A stretch of DNA of 64,000 nucleotides from contig BPIR01000002.1 in assembly GCA_026004215.1 (NCBI GenBank), positions 1,179,031 through 1,243,030 on the forward strand, read 5' to 3'. The translations under genes were made by a program, and so were the position numbers. Positions 9,281 to 16,145 of the stretch are shown here, one piece after another. The stretch is from Candidatus Binatia bacterium (GTDB lineage: Bacteria; Desulfobacterota; Binatia; HRBIN30). The number at the start of each line of letters is the position of its first letter. Position 1 is the first letter of the stretch. Under the pieces are notes generated by a model, which was given only the letters and a program-made list of their open reading frames with translations, made no database searches and was not told where the DNA came from.

Positions 9281-9778
9281 ATGCCTCATCAGGTTTTCAT
9301 CGCAATCGGATCGAACCTCGGCGACCGTAAAGCCAATCACTTGGAGGCCATTCGCCGCATTGCGGAGTTGCCGCACACGCGCGTCGTGAAGCAGTCTTCC
9401 TTTTACGAAAGCGAGCCGCACGGAGATGCCACGCAGTGGTTCGTGAATTCCGTCATCGAGGTGCAGACGGATCTGTCTCCCGAGGAACTCCTGCGGAAGT
9501 TGCAGGCAATCGAGGAGGAGATGGGGCGAAAGCGGGTGAAGGGCAAGAAGTGGGGAAATCGGGTCATCGACTTGGATATCTTGTTTTACGAGGGGTTGGT
9601 GATCCACAAACGAAACCTCAAGTTGCCCCACCCTGAAATACCCAACCGGAAGTTCGTGCTGCTGCCATTGAGCGAGTTGGCGCCCACGTTGCGTCATCCC
9701 GAACTGGACAAGACTGTGGTGGAGTTGTTGGCCACGACCAAAGATAATAAGCGGATCCACTTGTACCGTGGGAATTGA
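9281..9778 (+). CDS. folK: 2-amino-4-hydroxy-6-hydroxymethyldihydropteridine pyrophosphokinase
   Basis: 165 residues from the ATG at 9281, which has AGGGGAGG at a good distance; the frame is open further upstream but without recognisable protein. HPPK transfers pyrophosphate from ATP to 6-hydroxymethyl-7,8-dihydropterin in folate synthesis. Seen: FIAIGSNLGDRKANHLEAI at the start, SSFYESEPHG, WFVNSVIEVQTDLSPEELL, and the signature NRVIDLDILFYEG with the Asp pair that holds magnesium, then LPHPEIPNRKFVLLPLSEL. A small CTGGC-AAA-GCCAG hairpin lies just before the ribosome-binding site. No folP or folB is adjacent. Confidence 0.95.
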   Translation: MPHQVFIAIGSNLGDRKANHLEAIRRIAELPHTRVVKQSSFYESEPHGDATQWFVNSVIEVQTDLSPEELLRKLQAIEEEMGRKRVKGKKWGNRVIDLDILFYEGLVIHKRNLKLPHPEIPNRKFVLLPLSELAPTLRHPELDKTVVELLATTKDNKRIHLYRGN

Positions 9779-9916
9779 GGTGAAGGTCAGAGACTGCTCT
9801 CGCGAAGCGAAATAGGGACCGATGAATCCGGCCCGGCCGTGGGAGCGCCAGTCCTGACCCGGGAAGAGCCCCTCCCTTTCGCGGTCGGGGTCTGCCCTCG
9901 ACGAAGTAGCCCAGTA

Positions 9917-9937
9917 GCCATTCGCCATTCGCCATTC
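9917..9937. repeat. Tandem repeat, three copies of GCCATTC
   Basis: Three perfect head-to-tail copies of the 7-mer GCCATTC. A looser relative (GAATGG, GTGAATGG) appears near 21545-21560 at the end of the first repeat cluster. Confidence 0.6.
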
Positions 9938-10168
9938 TGTATTTGCCCGTGCCCGATGGGCCCAAACAACTATTGCCGGTCCTGCCGGGAGAAACGATGG
10001 AGACCAAAAACGTGCCGGATGGGGTGTAATTGGGTCCCTGCGGGCGGATCCAACGGCCATGGCATTCGCCGTCAGTCATGGTTTGCGGCGCGGCGGCGGA
10101 TCTGGATTGGAGGGTAGCGGCACAGTTGACACGGGCGGTCTCGGGGCAAACAACGAGGTTGGCCCGCT

Positions 10169-10192
10169 GTAGGGGCGACCGTTGTGGTCGCC
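10169..10192. repeat. REP-like hairpin, reverse orientation
   Basis: GGGGCGACC - GTTGT - GGTCGCC preceded by GTA. Its reverse complement (GGCGACC, ACAAC, GGTCGCCCC, TAC) is the same hairpin family as GGGCGACC-ACAAG-GGTCGCCC in the repeat cluster at 21427-21447. It is thus a solitary copy of a dispersed palindromic repeat. Confidence 0.6.
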
Positions 10193-10254
10193 ACTGCCCC
10201 CGCATTCGCTACGCCGGCGCGCGACCTGCCGCGGCCGGGTCCGTTCGCTTGACG

Positions 10255-11604
10255 TCAGATATCCAAGTCGAGAGCCGCGGCGATGGTGCGGAACAAGAAG
10301 GTTTGGTCGTGGTGGCCGGCAAGCGAGTGGCTGTAAGGACCAAAGGCAAAGACCGGGACGTCGGTGCCCGTGTGTGTCTGCGAGGCTCCGGCGGAGCTGG
10401 TGCCGTAACCCAAGGTGAGCAAGCCCCCCTCTCGGGTCACGAGCGTGCTCAGCAGCCCGGGATGGCGCGCCCCGGCAAAAGGATGCGGGACGATTTGCGT
10501 GGCGTGGGCATGATCGGCGGTAACGATCACCAAGGTATTGCCGTGTCGCTGCGCATACCTCCACACCAAGGCCACGGTGCGGTCGAACTCTGCGGTCTCG
10601 CCGATTTGCGCGCACGGCTCGGCTGCGTGTGCGCTTTTGTCGATGTTCGCGCCTTCGACTTGAAGGAAGAACGGCCGTTTGCGTTGCGCGCCGAGTCGCT
10701 CCAGAATGCGCAGAGCCTGTTCGGTCATTATTTCCAGTGTGGGCTGCTCTGATGGCCGCTGGCCTTCCAGGCAGCGCTGGGGACCACTGCCCGGATACGG
10801 GCGTGCCGGTTCGCCTTTCCAAAGTTTGTCGAGATCGCTGCTCGCGAACAGGCCGAGAATCGGTGGGTCTGCAATGCCATGCAGTTCCTCCGCTCGTGTC
10901 ACCACGGTGAACCCCGATGCACGCGCGATATCGAGGAGTGTACGGTCGCTACCGGTGGGCTTTTGCTCGAAACGCTGGCGACCGCCCCCGAACACGAGCG
11001 CGGCCCGCTGCGCAACGATTTGCTCGGCGATCGAGCCGGGTCCGCCCCGCTCGCGGCGAAACTCGGGGCAGCTTTTCATGTCGCTGGGCCCCTGACAACT
11101 GCGGGCATTCACGTGGGCAAGCAAAGCGGCCGGGGTTGCGTCCGTGACCTCAGAGGTCGTCACCACACCCACGGGAATGCCTGCTTGCTGCGCCCGTTCG
11201 AGGATCGTGGGAAGCAACTCGCCGGTCTGCGCGGCGGTGGAGAGGCGTCCCACGCTGGTTTTCTTGCCGGTGGCCCAGGCGGTAGCACTCGCGGCCGAAT
11301 CGACCACGTAATCCGGGATGTCCGGTGCATTTTCCACGACTGCAAAGGTTGTCAAGCGGCCGTAGGCCGGAAGCTGCTCCATCACCAAGCGGCTGCCGGA
11401 GCCCACGAGGTAATTGCGGGCCGCAGTGATTTCTGCATCGCCCATTCCGTCCCCGATCAGCAGAATCACGTTGGCAGCGCGCGGCGGCGAGTGTGCGCCG
11501 AAAAACTGCGCCGCACACCCGGCCAAAAAAACGGCACAGAGTAACCCGGAAAATGCCGCTCGGGCTCGGAGTTTCGCAACCCGCGAGGGAAGCTGCGCCA
11601 TCAT
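10255..11604 (-). CDS. Alkaline phosphatase (PhoA-type), predicted lipoprotein
   Basis: 449 residues. The N-terminus has a lipobox-like AVFLAGC (Cys about residue 29), so the enzyme is probably anchored in a membrane facing the periplasm. Alkaline phosphatase superfamily signatures: ANVILLIGDGMGDAEITAARNY with the metal-binding Asp, VVDSAASATAWATGKKTSVG with the Ser nucleophile, and the zinc-ligand segments DKSAHAAEPCAQ and VIVTADHAHATQI. Near the C-terminus, SAGASQTHTGTDVPVFAFGP gives the last His. It releases phosphate from organic monoesters. The downstream stop overlaps no gene; the upstream BamE-like gene overlaps its start by 4 bases. Confidence 0.9.
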   Translation of the reverse strand: MMAQLPSRVAKLRARAAFSGLLCAVFLAGCAAQFFGAHSPPRAANVILLIGDGMGDAEITAARNYLVGSGSRLVMEQLPAYGRLTTFAVVENAPDIPDYVVDSAASATAWATGKKTSVGRLSTAAQTGELLPTILERAQQAGIPVGVVTTSEVTDATPAALLAHVNARSCQGPSDMKSCPEFRRERGGPGSIAEQIVAQRAALVFGGGRQRFEQKPTGSDRTLLDIARASGFTVVTRAEELHGIADPPILGLFASSDLDKLWKGEPARPYPGSGPQRCLEGQRPSEQPTLEIMTEQALRILERLGAQRKRPFFLQVEGANIDKSAHAAEPCAQIGETAEFDRTVALVWRYAQRHGNTLVIVTADHAHATQIVPHPFAGARHPGLLSTLVTREGGLLTLGYGTSSAGASQTHTGTDVPVFAFGPYSHSLAGHHDQTFLFRTIAAALDLDI

Positions 11605-11999
11605 ATCACGGGCAAATCCTGCGTGTGGCGGTCCCAGGCGACGTCGCGCACCACCCCGTCGAAATCAAAAATCACCAGCAGCCGATCTCGCGTCTCGAAT
11701 CGCCGCGTGTAGGTAAACCAGTTGGTTCCCGTGATGGGATCGCGGAGCCGAAAGGCGGAGTAATTCAGCCGGGCATACGTGTACACGAACGCATCGCCGT
11801 TCGTTTGGTGGAAGATTTGTGTCGGCGGGCCAAACTCGCGCAGCACGTCGCTACGAGTGGACTTTCCCGGTACAATAGTGGCGACATCGCCGCGCAGCGG
11901 CGGCCCCTGGTAGGTCCGGGCAATGGTACAGGCGCTGGCGGTGAGCAGGGCCAAAGCAACACCGAACCAGAGTACCGGAGTGGTTCCCCGTAGTTGCAT
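11601..11999 (-). CDS. BamE/SmpA-like small lipoprotein
   Basis: 132 residues with a signal peptide ending in a lipobox-like LLTASAC (Cys about residue 24). The rest resembles the SmpA/OmlA (BamE) fold: VPGKSTRSDVLREFGPPTQIFHQTNGDAFVYTYAR, where 'G.st..dVl..fG.P' is the recurring helix-turn signature, followed by strands ending DRLLVIFDFDGVVRDVAW. BamE is a small part of the outer-membrane beta-barrel assembly machine, but many solitary lipoproteins share the fold. Its stop overlaps the alkaline phosphatase start (ATGA-type), so translation is coupled. A second member lies just upstream. Confidence 0.7.
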   Translation of the reverse strand: MQLRGTTPVLWFGVALALLTASACTIARTYQGPPLRGDVATIVPGKSTRSDVLREFGPPTQIFHQTNGDAFVYTYARLNYSAFRLRDPITGTNWFTYTRRFETRDRLLVIFDFDGVVRDVAWDRHTQDLPVI

Positions 12000-12006
12000 G
12001 GTGACG

Positions 12007-12483
12007 TTACCTCCGCGCTCGGGAGAGAAAGCCGAAGCGAGGAAGCTCGGCAGTTCCCTTGCGGAAAGCGAAGTCCTCCACCCGGTTGTCGCCGTCGAAA
12101 AAGATCACCAGAGAATCGTTCTTCTGGTCGAACTCCGCGTAGTTGAACAGCAACAACACGAGGGCCATCGCGTTGGCGCGCGAGTACGTGTAGCGGAACC
12201 AGCGTGCGGTCACGATTCGCTCCACCGGTGGCTTCTCCCCGCGGCGACTCAAAAAAGGCTCGAAGGGAATGCCAATGGCCGTGAGTTCGCGTGCATCGAT
12301 TTCTTGCGGCGGCCCGAACATCTCGAGTACTTCAGCCTTGGTCGTGATCCCACGCTGCAAGCGGGCGATCTTGGCTTCGTCCAGCGGGTGGTCGCGATAC
12401 ACGCGTCCCATCACACAACCACTGCCGACACTGGCGGCGAGGACCACTACAGCCGCGAGCGCACGGAAAGAGCGCTGCTTCAT
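12007..12483 (-). CDS. BamE/SmpA-like lipoprotein, second copy
   Basis: 158 residues from the ATG at 12483. An ATG 15 bases earlier is less likely because the GGGAGG ribosome-binding site lies between the two. Signal peptide and lipobox-like AASVGSGC, then ARLQRGITTKAEVLEMFGPPQEIDARE, which has the same 'G.t..eVl..fGpP' signature as its downstream neighbour, and ARWFRYTYSRANAMALVLLLFNYAEFDQKNDSLVIFFDGDNRVEDFAF. The two share gene order and C-terminal pattern (DxLxVIFxFDxxxxVxDxAF/W), so they look like an old tandem duplication. They probably form one unit with the alkaline phosphatase gene. Confidence 0.7.
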   Translation of the reverse strand: MKQRSFRALAAVVVLAASVGSGCVMGRVYRDHPLDEAKIARLQRGITTKAEVLEMFGPPQEIDARELTAIGIPFEPFLSRRGEKPPVERIVTARWFRYTYSRANAMALVLLLFNYAEFDQKNDSLVIFFDGDNRVEDFAFRKGTAELPRFGFLSRARR

Positions 12484-12528
12484 CGTCACACCTCCCATGC
12501 CTTTTCGAGATACACGGAGATCGGGTCG

Positions 12529-13266
12529 TTACAAGATGTATCCACGCGGCCCGGACGCGACGAGAATCGGCTCGCTGTAGTGCAGCGCCTGTTGCGCGTC
12601 GATCTCGACTCGCTGGAGGGTGACCTCGAAGCGCTGCAGAGGACAGTGCACGAGCACCGCTAAAACCCCGCAGTTCTCACTGCGCACGACAGCCGGCTGA
12701 TACTGCTCCACGGGGTGAATCAGTTGCCATTGCGGACCCGCCACAAGCTGCCCGAGCTCTTCCAAGTCGGCAACGACATGGGAGTACGCCCAGCGGGCGC
12801 TGGCCCAAATTTCTTGCATGACAAACCAGTACTCGAAGTAACCTGCGGCCGTGCGCGGGAAGGAAAAATGGCTGTACAGTAGCTCCACATCTTGGTTGGG
12901 CGCGCCTTTCTCCAAGGCGCCGCGACTGTCGGGGGGCGCGTGCCACTCGAGGATTCGCTGCACGCTGTCGACCGCGACACCGGCACGGGCCACGAACGGC
13001 CGAACTCGCAGGTCGGCTCCATGTTGCCCGAAACAGCGGTAACGTACGGAATAACCCGAGCGCAGCTCCACCTCGGGAAACGAGCGCAACAGCTCCTCGG
13101 CATTCGCCTCGAACCACGCTTCCCAATAGTGCGGGTCGAACCGCGGGGGCACGGCGCCGATGCGCGCACCCGTGCGCTCGCGCACTCGCTGGATACGTTC
13201 GCGGCAAGCGGCAACCAACGCTCGGGGAATAAATTCGACGGTTCCGGTTTGTGCACTCTCGCTCAT
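12529..13266 (-). CDS. Conserved hypothetical protein
   Basis: 245 residues from the ATG at 13266 (MSESAQTGTVEFIPRALVAACRERIQRVRERTG); the frame stays open upstream but that part does not look like protein. No signal peptide and no family recognised. Aromatic-rich segments (FDPHYWEAWFEANAEELLRSFPEV, GYFEYWFVMQEIWASARWAYSHVVADLEELG) suggest a soluble alpha/beta protein. It lies upstream of the two BamE-like lipoprotein genes on the same strand, about 45 bases before the second one, so it may head that operon. Confidence 0.6.
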   Translation of the reverse strand: MSESAQTGTVEFIPRALVAACRERIQRVRERTGARIGAVPPRFDPHYWEAWFEANAEELLRSFPEVELRSGYSVRYRCFGQHGADLRVRPFVARAGVAVDSVQRILEWHAPPDSRGALEKGAPNQDVELLYSHFSFPRTAAGYFEYWFVMQEIWASARWAYSHVVADLEELGQLVAGPQWQLIHPVEQYQPAVVRSENCGVLAVLVHCPLQRFEVTLQRVEIDAQQALHYSEPILVASGPRGYIL

Positions 13267-13627
13267 GGACACCAGACGAACAATGTACCATGCGCCTGCG
13301 AGAAAACGAGTTGCAGCTCGCGGGATGCAAGCGGCGGCATCGTCAAGGGAACGAACTCGGTTGCGCCCTAGCTTTCTAGACTGGAGAGGGCGGTCCATTC
13401 GCCCATTTTGGGGGAGGTGCGCGCGCGGACTGTTTAGACGGGCCGGGCGCAGCAGTCGGCAGCCAGTGGCGGACACCCGTCCGGCTGCCCCGTTGCAAAG
13501 AAATACCGCGCAGCTAGCGGCGTTCGGTTGCCTTGATGGGCGGTGGCAGAGAGGAGGCATCCGGCGTGCTTTTGCTGGAGGATCAGACTAAGAGTCGGGT
13601 TCGTTCGTGACGTTAGACAATCCCTCA
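13267..13627. other. Divergent intergenic region
   Basis: About 340-360 bases between the hypothetical gene and ribF, which point away from each other. It must hold both promoters. I see no convincing RNA gene or repeat; a few GC-rich inverted stretches near 13440-13490 are too imperfect to call. Confidence 0.5.
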
Positions 13628-14557
13628 ATGCGCATTTGGCGACACCTGGAGCAGCTCGGCAAGCGATTTCCCAACCCCGTATTGACGCTGGGGAATTTCG
13701 ACGGCGTTCACCGTGGCCATCAGGCCATCGTTCGGCGCACCGTGGAGTTGGCTCGGCAGTTACAAGGCACAGCCTTGGCGCTTACCTTCGAGCCCCACCC
13801 GGTGGCGGTATTGATGCCCGCGCGCGCGCCGGCACGGCTCATGGACTTGCACACGCGTGTGGCCTGCCTGTTCGAACTCGGGCTGGATCACGTGGTGGTG
13901 CAGCGATTCTCGCGCGAGTTTGCCAGCATCGAGCCCGAACCCTTCGTGCGCGATTGGCTGATCGGGAACCTGGGCCTGCGCGCAATCGTCGTGGGGCACC
14001 GCGTGCGTTTTGGCCACCTGCGTCGCGGCGATGCGACTTTGCTGCGGCGATTGGGGCAGGAGCACGGTTTGGTCGTGGAAATCATTGGTAAAGTCGAGGT
14101 CAAAGGGCGCCTGGTGAGCAGCAGTGCGGTGCGCACTGCTGTGCAGGAGGGGAAGTTGGATCTCGCTACCGAGATGCTCGGGCGGCTGCACACATTTGCG
14201 GGCCGAGTGATTCGGGGCCACAATCGTGGCAAGCAGCTCGGTTTCCCCACCGCCAATCTCGATATTCGCGGGTTGGTGTTGCCACCCGACGGTGTGTACG
14301 CCGTCGAAGTGTGCTGGGATCGCCGTTGGCGTCCGGCCGTCGCGAACATCGGCAAGAACCCGACGTTCGGCGATCGGGAGCGTAGCTTGGAGGTGCACAT
14401 CTTGGATTTTTCCGGCGACCTGTATGGCCGGCGCCTCTGGGTGCGTTTTCTCCGCTTCCTGCGCGGCGAAATTCGTTTTCCGCGAGTGGAGCTGCTAGTA
14501 GAGCAAATCCACAAGGATATCGCAGAAGCACGCGCCTTGTTTCGTGACCGCTCATGA
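13628..14557 (+). CDS. ribF: Bifunctional riboflavin kinase / FAD synthetase
   Basis: 309 residues from ATG 13628; a GTG at 13607 would add seven residues, but the ATG start fits the family (MRIWRHLEQLG...). It phosphorylates riboflavin to FMN and adenylates FMN to FAD. The N-terminal FAD synthetase half has VLTLGNFDGVHRGHQAIV (HxGH nucleotidyltransferase motif), and GRLVSSSAVRTAVQEGKLDLATEMLGR. The C-terminal flavokinase half has GRVIRGHNRGKQLGFPTANLDI with the PTAN motif, GVYAVEV and NPTFG...LEVHILDF. It overlaps the next gene by 4 bases. Confidence 0.95.
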   Translation: MRIWRHLEQLGKRFPNPVLTLGNFDGVHRGHQAIVRRTVELARQLQGTALALTFEPHPVAVLMPARAPARLMDLHTRVACLFELGLDHVVVQRFSREFASIEPEPFVRDWLIGNLGLRAIVVGHRVRFGHLRRGDATLLRRLGQEHGLVVEIIGKVEVKGRLVSSSAVRTAVQEGKLDLATEMLGRLHTFAGRVIRGHNRGKQLGFPTANLDIRGLVLPPDGVYAVEVCWDRRWRPAVANIGKNPTFGDRERSLEVHILDFSGDLYGRRLWVRFLRFLRGEIRFPRVELLVEQIHKDIAEARALFRDRS

Positions 14558-15510
14558 GTGTTCTGCACGAACGATTCACCGTAGACGAGGATGCGCGCCA
14601 GCAGCGCCTCGACCGGTACTTGGCCTCGCTGGGGCGATGGGGTTCGCGCGCGCGTGTGCAAAAACTCATTGACGCTGGGCAAGTTTTGCTCGACGGCCAG
14701 CCTGTTCGCGCCCGCTCTTTGCTGCGTCCCGGCCAAACGATCGAAATTCGCTGGCAGCCAGTCGAAGAGGAAGTCACCGTACGCCCGGAGCCGATGCCAT
14801 TGCAGGTCGTATTCGAGGACAATTGGCTTCTGGTCATCGACAAGCCTGCTGGTTTGGTGGTGCACCCCACGCCGACCCACAAAGGGGGGACGCTCGTGCA
14901 CGGATTGCTCCACCGCTGGCAAGGGCAGCAGCCGCCGGGGTTGGACCCGCTCCGCCCGGGCATCGTGCACCGGTTGGACAAGGATACCTCCGGACTGCTG
15001 ATCGTGGCCAAAGACCCGGAGACCTTGACCGCACTGGGCCGGCAATTTCATCAGCGCCGCGTTGACAAAGAATATTGGGCGGCCGTGTGGGGTCTGCCGC
15101 ATCGTGCCTCGGGCACGGTGGATGCCCCGATTGCGCGGGATCCCGTACATCGCAAGCGGATGGCCGTGGTTCGTCAGGGCGGCCGATCGGCGCGCTCGAC
15201 CTACCGTCTATTGGTGCATCGCCATCCGATCAGTTGGGTGGCCGTCTATCCGGAAACCGGGCGCACGCACCAGATCCGGGTCCATATGGCGCATCTCGGC
15301 CACCCCATCGTGGGGGATTCGTTATACGGGCGCGCGCGCAAGCTGCCGGCGGGAGTGACTCTGCATCGTCAGGCATTGCATGCCGCCGCGCTCAGCTTCA
15401 CGCATCCGGTCAGTGGCGAGAGGTTGTCGTTCCGTTCGCCGCTCCCGCCCGACCTCGAACCGTTGTGGCGTTATTGTTCCAGCGACGACGCCGCGCCGCG
15501 CTCGCTGTGA
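14554..15510 (+). CDS. rluD: RluA/RluD-family 23S rRNA pseudouridine synthase
   Basis: 318 residues. An N-terminal S4-like RNA-binding domain (about 10-75: QRLDRYLASLGRWGSRARVQKLIDAGQVLLDGQPV) precedes the RluA catalytic domain. Signature GIVHRLDKDTSGLLIVAKDPETL carries the catalytic Asp. Later ETGRTHQIRVHMAHLGHPIVGDSLYG completes the domain. RluD makes the pseudouridines of helix 69 in 23S rRNA; the S4 domain plus length favour RluD over RluA, though RluC-type is not excluded. It starts within the ribF stop (ATGA), so the two are translationally coupled. Confidence 0.88.
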   Translation: MSVLHERFTVDEDARQQRLDRYLASLGRWGSRARVQKLIDAGQVLLDGQPVRARSLLRPGQTIEIRWQPVEEEVTVRPEPMPLQVVFEDNWLLVIDKPAGLVVHPTPTHKGGTLVHGLLHRWQGQQPPGLDPLRPGIVHRLDKDTSGLLIVAKDPETLTALGRQFHQRRVDKEYWAAVWGLPHRASGTVDAPIARDPVHRKRMAVVRQGGRSARSTYRLLVHRHPISWVAVYPETGRTHQIRVHMAHLGHPIVGDSLYGRARKLPAGVTLHRQALHAAALSFTHPVSGERLSFRSPLPPDLEPLWRYCSSDDAAPRSL

Positions 15511-15512
15511 TT

Positions 15513-16145
15513 TCACGGGCTGGCGGCTGCGGTCGGACGCGTGGACGGCGCCGGGGGTGCTTGGAGCGTTGAGGCCAGCAAGTTCTCGACCTTGCCGAGG
15601 TCCAAGCCACACGTATCGGCCAGAATCAAGCGAATGTTTTCGTGAACATAGTACGGCTCGAGATCGAGGCGCTCGATCGGTGTCGTCTCCAAGACTTCGA
15701 GACTCGGAGGTTCGCCGCGCGCTTCGAAACTACCCAAGGTGACCCAAGACCCATCCGGTGCGGCGACAAACGTGATCCGCAGGCGTTGCGGCGGATTGGG
15801 GCCGCGCGCGCTGCGCGCGCGTTGCTGCCAGAGTTGACGCTGGATTTTCTCCAGCGCCGCCACGTACCGCTGCGAGGATGGAGCACCGGACCGTGTAGGA
15901 GGCCAGTTGCTCTCTTCCTTCTTGCGAATTTCGGCCACCACCCGGCGCATGGGCACGGCTTGCAAAAGAACTTCCAGGATCGTGTGGTCTTGGCGGGTGA
16001 GGAGCCGCACCTCGCCAATGGCAGCATCGCCGGCCCGAATTGGGCACTGATACAAGAGTCGGTCCGACCCTGTGCTGGACTCGGTTGCGCGCACACTGAC
16101 ACAAAGGGCCAGAAGCGCCAGAAGACCCAGGCTGCCGAGTTTCAT
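15513..16145 (-). CDS. Secreted hypothetical protein coupled to the RND exporter
   Basis: 210 residues from the ATG at 16145, which overlaps the stop of the exporter gene (ATGA). A signal peptide (LGSLGLLALLALCVSVRA, about 1-22) is followed by CPIRAGDAAIGEVRLLTRQDHTILEVLLQAVPMRRVVAEIRKKEESNWP and a C-terminal half ending in a Pro/Ala-rich tail. No family recognised. Translational coupling to the exporter suggests a periplasmic partner of that transporter. It converges on rluD, with 2 bases between stops. Confidence 0.65.
   Translation of the reverse strand: MKLGSLGLLALLALCVSVRATESSTGSDRLLYQCPIRAGDAAIGEVRLLTRQDHTILEVLLQAVPMRRVVAEIRKKEESNWPPTRSGAPSSQRYVAALEKIQRQLWQQRARSARGPNPPQRLRITFVAAPDGSWVTLGSFEARGEPPSLEVLETTPIERLDLEPYYVHENIRLILADTCGLDLGKVENLLASTLQAPPAPSTRPTAAASP

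Larger units (their letters stand above)
9779..10254. other. Intergenic region with short repeats
   Basis: About 475 bases without a convincing gene between folK and the alkaline phosphatase gene, which ends at its right edge. Open frames here lack ribosome-binding sites and recognisable protein. It contains a 7-base tandem repeat (9917-9937) and a REP-like hairpin (10169-10192). Confidence 0.6.

Noticed and set aside
13440..13500. Possible small structured RNA before ribF (FMN riboswitch considered)
   Set aside because: I could not match the FMN aptamer core or make a consistent fold; inverted stretches are short and GC-biased.
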